Notes under the pieces: generated by a model
What the model was told of the DNA's origin: nothing
Databases searched by the model: none
What the model saw: the letters and a program-made list of their open reading frames with translations, nothing else
NCBI GenBank assembly: GCA_013397115.1
Contig: VWZW01001649.1
Coordinates: forward strand, 3,193,754-3,257,753
Length of the DNA: 64,000 nucleotides
From: Edolisoma coerulescens
Taxonomy: Eukaryota > Chordata > Aves > Passeriformes > Campephagidae
Direction of reading: 5' to 3'
Shown: one piece after another, positions 41,145 to 52,000 of the stretch
How the letters are laid out: each line of letters begins with the position of its first letter
Position numbering within the stretch: the first letter of the stretch is position 1
Translations under genes and position numbers: made by a program

Positions 41145-41700
41145 GCCGCCACTCCCGCGGAGGGGCGGTGTCGCCGCTCCCGGGAGCGCCCGCGGGATGC
41201 TCCGGCCCTGGGGACGCCCTGCGCAGCCCCGCGCAAGCCTCTTCCCAGACTCTCAATAATTAAAATAAATAAACCCGACCTAAACCTGAGCGTGGGACAC
41301 CCGGAGAGCAGGGGCTCGGCCGCACCCGCTCCAGCCGGGGCTTTCCGGGGCTGGAAACCCCCGGGCCATGTTCAGATGTTTATTTTAATCCTTCTTCTCC
41401 CGGCTGCCTTGGCTTGCACGCTAAGGCCGTGCTGCCAAAGTCACGCACCAATAAAGGCCGAAGTGCGGCGGGCAGCGCTCGGCACCGAAGCAGAGGCGAA
41501 CCAGCCCGTGCCCACCACAGGAAGCGGGGCACGGGCAGCAACAGCGCCCGCCGGGCTCTTCCCTGAGCCCTTTGAGCTCTGCAGGGAGCAGTAAAAATAA
41601 CCCAAACACCCTGAGAGGTTTTTCGAGTTCCTTACCCAAGGACCAGAAGGGGTGGAGGGGGCAGTGGGGCTGAAGCACGGGACTGCAGCCTCTTTGCCAA
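41145..41700. other. GC-rich IRF7 upstream sequence
   Basis: GC-rich, CpG-containing DNA with no supported gene, probably the distal promoter of IRF7. Short open frames here lack homology that I recognise. Confidence 0.5.
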
Positions 41701-41704
41701 TGTG

Positions 41705-42009
41705 CTGCTTGTTTTTGAGGAAATTTCTTCTTTCCAGGAACTCCCTACTACCTACTAGGCACTCTACATGTAGAGTTTTTCAGAACGCTGCCTTTTGTTT
41801 CCCAGGAAATTTCCCACTTCTTTCCTAAAAAATCCCCCGTTGCTTTCCAGGAAATTTCTCAGTCGCTTTGCAGGCTATTTCCTCCTTGTTTCCGGGGAAA
41901 TGTCTTTGTTGCTCTGTAGAGTCCTCCATTCCTGTCTACGATTTTCCCCTCTGCTTAGAGGACCTCCATTGCTTTCCTAGGAAATTTCCCCATTACTGTT
42001 ACTCCCTGG
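41705..42009. repeat. Degenerate GGAAATTTCC / TTCCAGGAA repeat array, left part
   Basis: Diverged head-to-tail units resembling TTTGCTTTCCAGGAAATTTCCCC. Exact TTCCAGGAA at 41732-41740 and 41845-41853; GGAAATTTCC at 41805-41814 and 41980-41989. The array is cut by an LTR at 42010. Confidence 0.8.
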
Positions 42010-42458
42010 TGAGAGGAAAGCTCATGTCTTTACAAACAATTTGATGGGTGAGGGTGTGGGTGTTAATGTCTTTGAAATGGGTCTTAATGTCTCTCCCAGC
42101 TCTGGGAAGCAGGTTTGTTGCAGAGCCCAGACAGCTTGGCTCCTGAAACAGCCAAAGGTCTGCACAAGCCTGAGTTTCTGAACTTTGGGGCAAAATAGTA
42201 GGTTCAAGGGGGGAAGATGTGGTAGGCGGTTTGGGAAGGCTGTACCTTCCTAGTGCCTCAGCCATTGGGGAAAGGAAGAGAGCAACCTCCGGCCGGGAGT
42301 TTGGGATAAAAGGAGGCTGCGCCCTCCGAAACGTCGCGAGAGAAAACCCCGCGGGTGTGTGCCCCGGTGGACTCTCTCCCTTTATTCGAATAAAGTGGCA
42401 GGACTCCTCTGTCTCCTTTTTGGACATAAACTTCCGGCGTTTGTGGATTTTCCTGACA
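42010..42458 (+). mobile_element. Solo LTR of an endogenous retrovirus inserted in the repeat array
   Basis: 449-bp element beginning TGAGAGG and ending CCTGACA, flanked by CTGG on both sides (42006-42009 and 42459-42462), a 4-bp target-site duplication as in class I (gammaretrovirus-like) ERVs. It has a TATA-like GATAAAAGG at 42305 and AATAAA at 42389-42394, giving U3-R-U5 order on the plus strand, followed by a U5 with CpG-rich sequence before it. There is no internal coding region. Family name not assigned. Confidence 0.75.
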
Positions 42459-42972
42459 CTGGGAAGCAAGAAATTCTTTCCCAAGGAATATAATTAATCT
42501 TCTCCAGGCAATTCCCCTTTTGCTATCCACCAGTTCCTCCTTTCTATTCTGGGAAATTTCCCCTCTAGGAAATATCACTGTTACTTTCTTCAAAAACGTC
42601 ACTTCTGCTTTTCAGAAATTTCCCAGGTATTTGAGGAAATTTCCTCCTTGCTTTCTTGGAATTTCCCTCCTTTTATCTCTAGGCTATCCCCCCCTATTAC
42701 GTTGTAGGAAGTTCCCCCATTGCTGTCTACAAATTCCCAAAAGATTTCCCCCTTTGCTTTCAAGGACTTGCCCCTACTCATCGCATGGAAATTCCTACAT
42801 TGTCTTACAGAAAATTTCCCCTTTGTTATCCAGGATATTTAGCTTTCTAGGATGGTTTCCCTTTGTGTTCCAGGAATTCCCCTATTGGTTGCCAGGATTT
42901 TTCCCTTTTGTTTTGCAGGAATTTCCCCCCAGCGTTTTAGGAAATTCCGTCCTTCTGTTCCAGGAAATTCCA
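42459..42972. repeat. Degenerate GGAAATTTCC / TTCCAGGAA repeat array, right part
   Basis: The array resumes after the LTR. GGAA-type cores recur near 42552, 42577, 42613, 42635, 42659, 42707, 42733, 42787, 42811, 42834, 42849, 42873, 42894, 42917, 42940 and 42962, mostly 21-27 bp apart or twice that. GGGAAATTTCCCC occurs at 42551-42563, GGAAATTTCC at 42635-42644, TTCCAGGAA at 42868-42876 and 42958-42966. Confidence 0.8.
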
Positions 42973-43263
42973 CAAGCCAAAACTGACCCAAGCACCTGAA
43001 CTCAGGACAGCAGCATTTGGCATATCCAGCAAAATGAATTTAAGTGCAGTGAACACCATGAAACCCAAAGAGGAGCCAGGAGAGCCGGGTCAGGGTGGGA
43101 GCAAGGGACAAGGCTGCCATGGACAAGGTACGACTGGAAAGGGCCTGGGGTGGGTGGAGGACCCTCTGCCAGAGGAACAGGTGGGAAGAACAAGGAGTGG
43201 TGCTGGCTGGTGGCTCCTGCCCCGGGGACAAGCGGCACCCGCAGGGAGAGGAGCAGACGCGTC
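42973..43263. other. Spacer between IRF7 upstream array and SLC25A22 3' end
   Basis: About 290 bp without a supported gene or repeat. Open frames on both strands here are short and unrecognised. Confidence 0.4.
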
Positions 43264-45942
43264 TTTATTTACTTTCATTCCTCAGTGCTGCAATCAATGC
43301 AAAGCAGTTTCAGTTAATAGGTGATTAATTAAACTGATGAGAATTCTCCCATTTTGAACTTTTTTTTCTTTTTGCAAGCAGGACCGTGCCTGCCTGCAGA
43401 GGGGGGGTGGTGTCCCGTGCAGCCACAGTCACTATCCCCTGCCACCTCCCCAGGTCCTGCTGAGTCAGGGACATGTCCTGGAAGCTAAAAATCAGCCTCA
43501 TTTAGGTTACCAGCTCCTGCACAGTGGAAGAAGAGCTGGAGATTTCAGGAGGAAGCGTCAGTTCTACAAAGAAGTTTTTAAAAGCATCCCGAAGGACAAG
43601 GAGAGCTTTTCCTGAACCTCAGCCTTTCACTGCACCAAATTTTCCTCCAAACTTAACCCCACCCTACCAACCTGCACACCACACACATTCCTGCAGCCAC
43701 AAGTCACCCAGTTTCAGGGGACAATTCTTGCAGGCAGAAGGGCAAGCTGAAACCCCACAAGTTTTATCAGCAAAGTCTCATTTGGGGACCCTCCCTGTAA
43801 ATCAAAAAGCAGCAAGGAATGGGGCACCTTAAAGGAAAAAATAAAATAAATCTTTCTCTTTTAATCCACCCAAGGGAAATCCAGAGCAAGAGCAGCATCA
43901 CAGCACTACACACAGCACAGACATCTATCATCGTCTTTGCACAGATTCCTTCCCAGTTACACGGAGAAGTCATTAAAAGAAAAAAAAAGAAAATTGTTCA
44001 TATATGCAAAGTGACAAGTAACAAATCAGCCACAGAACAACTTTTTCAAAAAGAAAAAGGATGCATCAAGGAAGAAGGCCCTCAACATACAGGTTTCATG
44101 AAAACCTAACCCAAGAATGGTGAAACAGGTGGTTTTCTTTTAAACATTAAAACCAAGGATTTTTAAAAAATTAATTTAAATACACATTTGAAACACAAAC
44201 ACCAAGCAGGCGCCTGGAGAACAAAGCAAAAAGAAGGAATGAAAAGTGAATTCAACCAGTTTAATTTCAACACCAAAGTTGGGTGGATCGCACCAAATGG
44301 AATAAATAACGGAGAAGATCACACTGGGTTGGTAGATCTCACACTTAAGATCATTTAAACTAGAATTAATTACACAGCCCAAGAGAGTACTGAACGAGGA
44401 ATTCCTCTGACAAGTGATATTAGCTGGGGCAGTGTCCCTTTGACAGAGCAAGTTGTAGGTCTGGATTTACCCCCTGCCACCCACCACCGATCCCCACCCC
44501 AGGAGCAAACAGGATGTTCTTTGATGCAGAGGACTCGCCCCCACAAGCGATGGGCACACAAACAGCTCCTTGCTCAGGGAAGGGGAACCTTCTGCCTCTT
44601 CCCCACCCGCTGGCTCCAGTCACGCCCAAGGCAAACATCAGAACACAACCAGACCTTGTGTCCTCCCCTGCCAGGGTGAGCCCACAGGTGCAGCATTTCT
44701 ACTGCAGCTCCCCGAGGTTGGGCAGTGCCAGAACTGGAGCCAGTGCCTCCTTCCACACATCCGGGGTCAGGCTGGGAAAAAATCAGATCAGCTGATCTAC
44801 ACCTGCAGCCACAGCTTTATCACCCTGGGAGTGGGCAGGTTGAAGGAATGTAAATGGTTTCTTCTTGTTTGGTTTTCCCTCCCCACAACCCTGCTTTAAG
44901 AAAAAAAACAAAAAAAACCCAAACAAAACCCAAAACCAAAATAAAACTAAATAAAAACCCCACAAAACAAAACAAACGAAACAAAAAGCAAAAACTAAAA
45001 AGCCCCCCCCCAAAAAAACCCAAACAAATAAAACAACAACAACAACAAAAAAAACCCAAAAAAAACCAAAACAACCAAAAAACACCCCAAAACAAAAATA
45101 ACTTGATCCCAAGTTCTTCTTCCTTCCCTGCCTGTAGCCAAGCAGGGAAGCACCTTTGGACATTCATGTGATCCCACAGACATGTTCCCTACAGAGCAGA
45201 CATCTTATTTCTGCACCTCACCCGGATGTGCCTGTGACACCTTGTTAGGAGGGACATCCCTTTGCTTTAAAACAAAAATAATTACAAAATCAATAGGAAC
45301 AATCAGAATTCATTTAAGTCCAACTCGTTTTTAAAAAGGGAGAAGGGAGGACTGAAGGTTTCCAGGCCAAGGAACTTGCCAGATCCAGCATCCCCCCCAC
45401 CCCTGCCTCCAGCAGCAATGAGATAAGCCCCCTTTGTGCAGCATTCACTCTTGACCCGAGGTCAGCAGAGCCAAGGAGGTGCTGAGGGGACACAGCTGCC
45501 CCTCCAGCTCCTCCTCAGCCAGCTGGCAGCTCCAGGAAGAAAGGGAAACTGAGGTGGATGAGGGCTGAAGTTACTTCTTTCCCATCTCTCCTCCTCCTCA
45601 AGACTGAGAGGAGACTTCTGGGTCTGCAAACCCAGTCTGTGCTTACCAGTGTCCTTAAGAATGACAATTTAAAACCAAAAAACGGGAAATTAAAAAGAGA
45701 GAGAGAGAGAAAGATGCATAATTAAGTATTGTCCGTGGAAGGAGCGGGAGGGGGCAGGTTCCAGAGGGAGCAGAGAAGGGAGTCTCTCCCTCCCCGTGGT
45801 TGCCCATCTGGACACCAGGTCCCTTCGCATCCCTGCGCGAACCCTTTGTGCTGTTGCTCTGACATCGATCGACACGGATGGCGAACACGGGGATGAATCC
45901 AGCGCTGCAGAGGGCGGGAGGGCACACGCAGCCACGCCAGGG
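43264..45942 (-). other. SLC25A22: Probable 3'UTR of SLC25A22
   Basis: From the SLC25A22 stop down to a minus-strand AATAAA (TTTATT at 43264-43269 on the plus strand) is 2.7 kb. No coding sequence is supported in it. It contains an A/C-rich low-complexity block at 44898-45090. The 3' end is assigned only from the signal; an earlier end is possible. Confidence 0.45.
44898..45100. repeat. A/C-rich low-complexity tract
   Basis: About 200 bp of irregular runs such as AAAACCC and CAACAACAA, with almost no T on the plus strand. The long Lys- or Phe-rich open frames across it are compositional, not genes. Confidence 0.85.
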
Positions 45943-46096
45943 CTAGGCCCGGTGCTTGGGGAGCATGTCCAGCAGGAATTCCGCGATGCCGATGAAGTAG
46001 ACAACTTGTGCAATGCCAAAGAGGGGAGCAATGACCAGGGCTCGGCAGTAGGCCCCTTTGAAGAAGGCTGTGGGCCCTTCCCTCTGCCAGATCTTC
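45943..46096 (-). CDS. SLC25A22: SLC25A22 last exon
   Basis: Codes the last helix (Ala-Leu-Val-Ile-Ala-Pro-Leu-Phe-Gly-Ile-Ala-Gln-Val-Val-Tyr-Phe) and a short tail ending Lys-His-Arg-Ala, then the stop at 45943-45945. Confidence 0.93.
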
Positions 46097-49000
46097 CTGG
46101 GGAGAAACGGCACAGACAGGTAAGTGTCTATCCCACCCCTCCACTGTGCCCGGAGAGCCTCCGGCCATGCCCTGGCTTTCTGCCTCCCTCCAGAGACTAA
46201 ACCCAGGTGAGTGCTGTTGCCTGGCACAGCCTCCGCAACAAATCACCCATCACTGCCCAAGTGCTCTGCAAATGGCCATGCAGAAACTCGCCCCATCCCT
46301 ACATCTGGCTAGAAGCAGGAGTGTCTACCTGTGTCTGGAAGCACAGCTAAGACAACCCCATGCTTGCATCAAGAGGTCCCCCTGCTCCAAAGCTCCACCC
46401 TCAGCATGGGACAGAGCCAGATGGCAACAGATACTGGCTACCACAGAAATACAAAAGCAGAGAAAGTCCCTTCATATTTTGAAGCAGCCAGACCATGGTT
46501 TAGCAAAGGATCAGAGGATAATGCAGCTGGGGACAGCCCACTCTGGCAGCACTCCTGCAGACACTGTGCAGAGCAGTCCCAGGAGGGATATGAGACTCAA
46601 TACTGTAGGATTTTCCAACAGCAGGGCCTTGGGAGAGACTACCACAGCATTGCCTCCCTTTGCAGAAATAAAATCTCAGTATTATGACTACTGGGGTTTG
46701 GACAGAAGTATTTAAATATAAATAGTATGTTTTTCTTGCTCAGTATGGGAAGAAGTTCTCTTTTACAAAACTATATATATACATCTGCTCATATATCTAT
46801 ATATATCTCCAGATAGACAGATAGATTGATAAAAGCACAGGTTCAGAGGGAACCTGAAGCAAAGCTGCTGCTTGGGTCTAGAAGCTGCACTGCCTGCCTG
46901 GTGGTGCCTCTGTCACGAGGAGTCTTACTTGGTGCAGTCCAGGATGCCCGAGTAGGTGTCCTCATTCACTCCTCTCTGCAAGGACTGCAGCCGCGTTTTG
47001 ATCACTGGGGAGGGAAAGAGAGGGGAGACACTGGTGAGCTCTGGGAGCGCAGCAGGCAACAGCCACCCTGGGAGCAATGGCTTTGAAACAGTCAAAATGA
47101 GATTACCAAGAATACAGACCATTTTCATACATTTATCAGGGACAAGGAACCCATTCCTTTACAAATGGATAAAAGAAACACAAAGCCACCCAAAACCCAA
47201 CCCCTCGCCTCCCTCACTGTGATCAAGGTTTCAAAAGCTGACTTAAACTTTAAACCTTCCAAATTCAGATACCCTTCTGCAAAGTGGGAACTTATTTTCA
47301 TATGCTCACCTCCTTCTGGAAGGGGTATCTAAAATACACAATTCTGCTCCTACATTTCTTCACACTTTGGAGCATGTGCAATGTTGGAAAGAGAGCAGTT
47401 ACTTTCTGATGTCTTTCACAGGAGAGAAACTGAGGTGGTATTTAAGGCAGATGCTGTGGAGCAGGAGGAAAAGCCACAGATCTGAGACTTCCCCTGTTTG
47501 TCTCTGACCATATAGTTGTAAGTGATCTGCACGTTATCACTCCACATGGAAATGTGCCTTTCCAGGGGTGTGTCTGCAGCCATTCCTGCTAAGAATGACT
47601 GAAATGAATGACACCCTCTTCCCGATGTGCCTAGTGAGTACTGCAAACCTCTGTGTAAGCTGTGGCCAAAGCTGTAGCTCAGCTGAACTAACACCATCAG
47701 AGCTGGAGGCAGCAGAGCTGTGCCTCCCTGTACCTCCCTGTGTGCTCATGCTGCAAAAAGGCTGGCACAGTCACCCTCCTCTTCACCTGGCCCAGCCTGG
47801 GCCTCTGACTCCTGTCATTTGGCAGCAGGCCACCACCACAGGCTACTCAGGACTCACCATCACAAGGATTGACAGCCACTGCAGCCGTACTGCCAGCCAC
47901 ACATCCGGAGAGGAAGGACACGTAGAATGGAGCCTTGACATTGGGGTCTTTCTGGCCCAGCTTGTTCAGGTTTGCAAAGAGCGGGAAGTAAACAATGGAG
48001 AATGGGACATCCCTGCAGTGGGGCAGGAGGAAAGAGAAGAAAGAAGAACAAGGATGAGCAAAGTCAGTGTGGGACACCAACAAACTGAACAAAGGAAAGG
48101 CTGCAAGCATCACAAATTGGCAGCACAGCCATGAGTGCAATGCAGATATCCTGGCTCTGTGATTGCAATGCAGACAGGAGCTCAAACTCAGCGGGGCAAA
48201 AGTGACTGCTCAAAGGACAACAGGCCCATGGGAGGCATGCAGCCCTGTAGGATCAATGGGCTCCCCTTTTTTTCAACACTCAAACCAAAGACACCAGCAC
48301 ATTCAGAGGTCAATTGTTTTGACCACTTTTGCTAATTACAAGAGGTTCCATCCTGCCCTCCATCCCACTGGGTGCTGCTTTAGCTCTACCTTTCTTAAAG
48401 CTAGAGGAGAGTCACTCTGTGAAAGCCCATGCAAAGAGTGTCAGAGCAGGCACCGGTCCTTGCATCCAACATGCTCCATGGGCCAGATCCCATTGCATGC
48501 TCTGGGGTCTCAGGCTGACAGTTTTACTTCGCTAGCTCACAAGGACTTCTGTACAGTGTGAAGATACAGACCATGGGGCAGACAAAAACCTTCCACAAAA
48601 AGCAGCAGAATTAAATCTTCCAGGAACAAAAAGGCAGCCTCCCTCACTTCTCTGACCTTCCCTTCTTTCATGTACAAAACCTGTGCATGGAAACCGAACT
48701 AAACCAAGCCCACACCCGCTGAAGCCAACACCTCCTTTGCAGGCTCATCCCTGGGATGGGTGGTGCCTTAGGTCCAAGACTGGGAACACCAGTGTGTGCC
48801 CAAGCCCACGCCACCCTACCTTAGCAGTGTGGCTCCCAGGCCCTTGTAGAGTCCGGCGATGCCTTTGCTCCGCAGCAGCTCCCTGGTTATCTGGGTGGCC
48901 GTGGTGCGCGTCTCCACCGCCGGCTCGGCCGCCGCCGCCGCGGGGGAGGAGGAGAGCTGGGCCTGCGCCGCCATCAGCTTCTTCTGTGCCGCTGGGGAGC

Positions 49001-52000
49001 AGAGCGCCAGCACCGGTCTGCAGGGTGCCCAGCAGCAGCCTCCTGCCGCCCGGTGCCGCGGGACAAGGGACAGGCACATCTCCGGGGGCAACACAACAGG
49101 CAGACAAAGGCCAGGCAGGTGCCCCGCAAGCTTTTCCCCCACTCTGCCCATCTCCCTCAGCCTGTCCCAGTCTCGGGCAGTGCTGCCACACCACAACGCT
49201 GTCGGCTGCGCTCTCCCACCAGCTGGTTTCCCCAAGCAGGAGCAGCTTGTCACGCATCATCTCTGCAGTGCAGAGAACAGGAGCTGCTGTGAGCAGCCAG
49301 GGGACAGTCCCTGCTTCCAGCTGTGTCCCTGAGCTGCCAGTATGACAAACAAAAGATGTTCATAAACAAGACAGCTTCCAAAGTTCTGTTCTTTGCCTCC
49401 TTCCCCTGAAAGCAATTATTAACCTGGGGAGTTTCTCAGCCACATTTATAAACACATCCTGGTTTCTCCCACTTTTCCAACTGATGCACTTTGGCCCTTT
49501 GGCCAGAAGATGGAGAGCACTTCAATCTGTAGGTAATCCCCAGCACACCAGAGCTCTCCTGCCACACAGAGAACAGGCTGTTCACAGCATCAAAAACCTC
49601 TCCTGAACCCTCAAACCATGGCTTAAATCCTTCCAACATTTTAAAATAATACGCATAAAGAGGATAAGGTCTGCAGTAAAACCAGTGAAGAGAGAAAAGA
49701 AAAAGTAAATCCATGATTATTCAGGAATGCCACATCAAATGAGAGATTAAAGGACAAATTGGCCCATTTTCCAGGAAGGGCCATAAACATGGTATCTAAC
49801 AGTGTCATGCAGGGCCCCTGGGAAGTGAGGCTATAGCCCAGACTGATCTCTGGAAGAGACTAAGGAAAGAACAAGCAGCTCTTTCCCCTGGAGTCTCCAT
49901 GCCAGACTCTGGTCTCCATTCTCACCAGAAACACTCCACAGTGTCTCAGCCAAAAGGCTCACGCTCCCTCCTGCCTCTGCCTGCCAGCTCACGCCCACAG
50001 TCCCAAGAGCCTGATCCCAAACCGCATTCAAATCCAGTGCGCTGGAGAATTTTATTTACTGTTTCAACCAAGACAACTGCTGTTTTTGTCAGGGAGAAAA
50101 AAAGAGTACAAGGGGAGACAAGTCATTTGGAAAGAACACATGCCCTTGGGAAGCTGTTAGGGAGGTGCTATGGGGGGGTAGAAGAGAGAGAAAATAGACA
50201 TCAGAAAACATGGAGATGGAGGAAGCAGCTCAGGAAAGGCACTGGAGGATGCTACTCCCTTCCTGGGTGCACAGCATCTACCAAGTTTGAATCACTCACA
50301 AGCTGACCACCCAGTCATCTCTCCTGTCTCTCTCCATCCACCAGCAGGATTTGCTGTTTTGCTTGCCAAGCCTACTGCTTTGAGAAAAAAAGCCACCACC
50401 TTTTGTAACTGCAAGGGCCTCTGCAAAGCCAGCTGAGCAAAGTGTGGGGGGAAGTAAGCTGGGAAGAGGTGGAGAAACTTCTGCTACATCTGCGGCATCT
50501 CTGACATGGGAGAGCAGGGGAACAAAAAGGGTTTTCTCCACTCATCCTCTCAGCTCCACCTTGAAAGCCCAGTCCCAGCTCTTTCCCCGCTCCCTGCTCA
50601 GAGCACAGGGAAGAAAAGTCCACGTACCAATGCGTCCTGCATCCTGCAGCTGGATTTTGAGCATCTCCATGGGAGTGGTGACAATCACCTGGCAGGTACC
50701 CGCGCCACAGCCCGCCAGCATCTCCCTCAGCAGCGTCAGCTTTTTCCTGCCCGAAGAAAAGAGAGAAAGAGTCCATCAGAGCTGGTGGCCTGCAATAACA
50801 CTTGGGCAGCTGGGTACAAGGCTCAGGGCACATCTCTGACCCTGGGAGTTACAGAAAAGGCAACCTGGGGGGCAGCAGAACCTGCTAGGCCTGACAGTTC
50901 AGCACAGCCCAGGCTTGGCATCTCTGCCAGCACCACTTGACCTGGAACACTGACCCATTTTATCCCCCGAAACAGAACATCCAGAAAAAGTCACAAGCCC
51001 AGTCAGAACAGCCCCAGACAGGAGCACACAGCCCCCTCCACACATAGCCAGAGCAGCTACTGCAGCTCTCTTCCAGCCTGATGGTGCCCCTGGTCAGGGC
51101 ACAGCTTTCAGAAAGGGTATCACTTCAGAGAGCAGCAGAGAACCTGAGCATTAAGGGGGATAAGCAGCTTTCGTCCTGCCAGCCTAGTCCTTTAAAAATT
51201 GTCAACAAACAGAGACCACAGGACAAGGAGCAAGGAGGGAAAATATTCCACTTGCTGCTTTGGAGTTCTCTGAGAAAAGCAAAGCAAATAAACAGTGAAC
51301 ATGAATCGGGGAGGCAGTTCCTCTGTGGTTAGGAGCTGCTTCATCTTACCAGGTTTTCCACACCTGAACAAATAGCCTTTGCACTAAACTGGTCCTCCCT
51401 GAGAGACAAGGGATGGGAGGGACCTCCAGCAATGCAGCCTTGTGCATTCTCTGCACTACAGAGCAGGGATTATCAGCAACATGTTCTCACCTAGCAGAAC
51501 GCAGCATTTCATTGTTCGCTCCATTCCAAAGCTATGAAAGAGCCCAGCTAAGACTAAAAAGAACTCAGGATGCAAAACTTCATAAAGTTTCAATTTTCAG
51601 AAAGTGATGTGGTTTTGCCCTGTAAAAAACCATCACCCCTTGGCACCAGAAAACACTGACTTGATTAAAAAGTACATCTGACTTGCTCTTTTCTAAAAGG
51701 GTTAAAAAAAGAAGCATGTATAAATCACACAGCCAGAGAAGCAGCCTCCTCTTTTTTCTGTTTTAAATGCAAGTACTATTTTTACCTCCCCCAGCCCTGC
51801 TCTGCAGCAATACCTCATCTTAACCTGCTCCAGGCGCGCCCCCACGCTGTGGCAGAAGCAGTCCCACTGTGATAGGCCCCATTCCCTTGCAAAGCCCAGG
51901 CACACTCCCCTGCCAGGGGTTTCACAAGCACGCACACACAGCACAGCTGTGGGGCAGTGGGCCAGCAAAGCAGTTTCGATGCCAACCCTACAGGAAAGGG

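Noticed and set aside
41795..43000. Open frames in the repeat array (Pro/Phe/Ser-rich).
   Set aside because: They reflect the periodic repeat units and the LTR; no recognised protein family.
44783..45171. Long Phe/Val- or Lys-rich frames on both strands.
   Set aside because: They follow the A/C-rich low-complexity tract and have no domain or splice structure.
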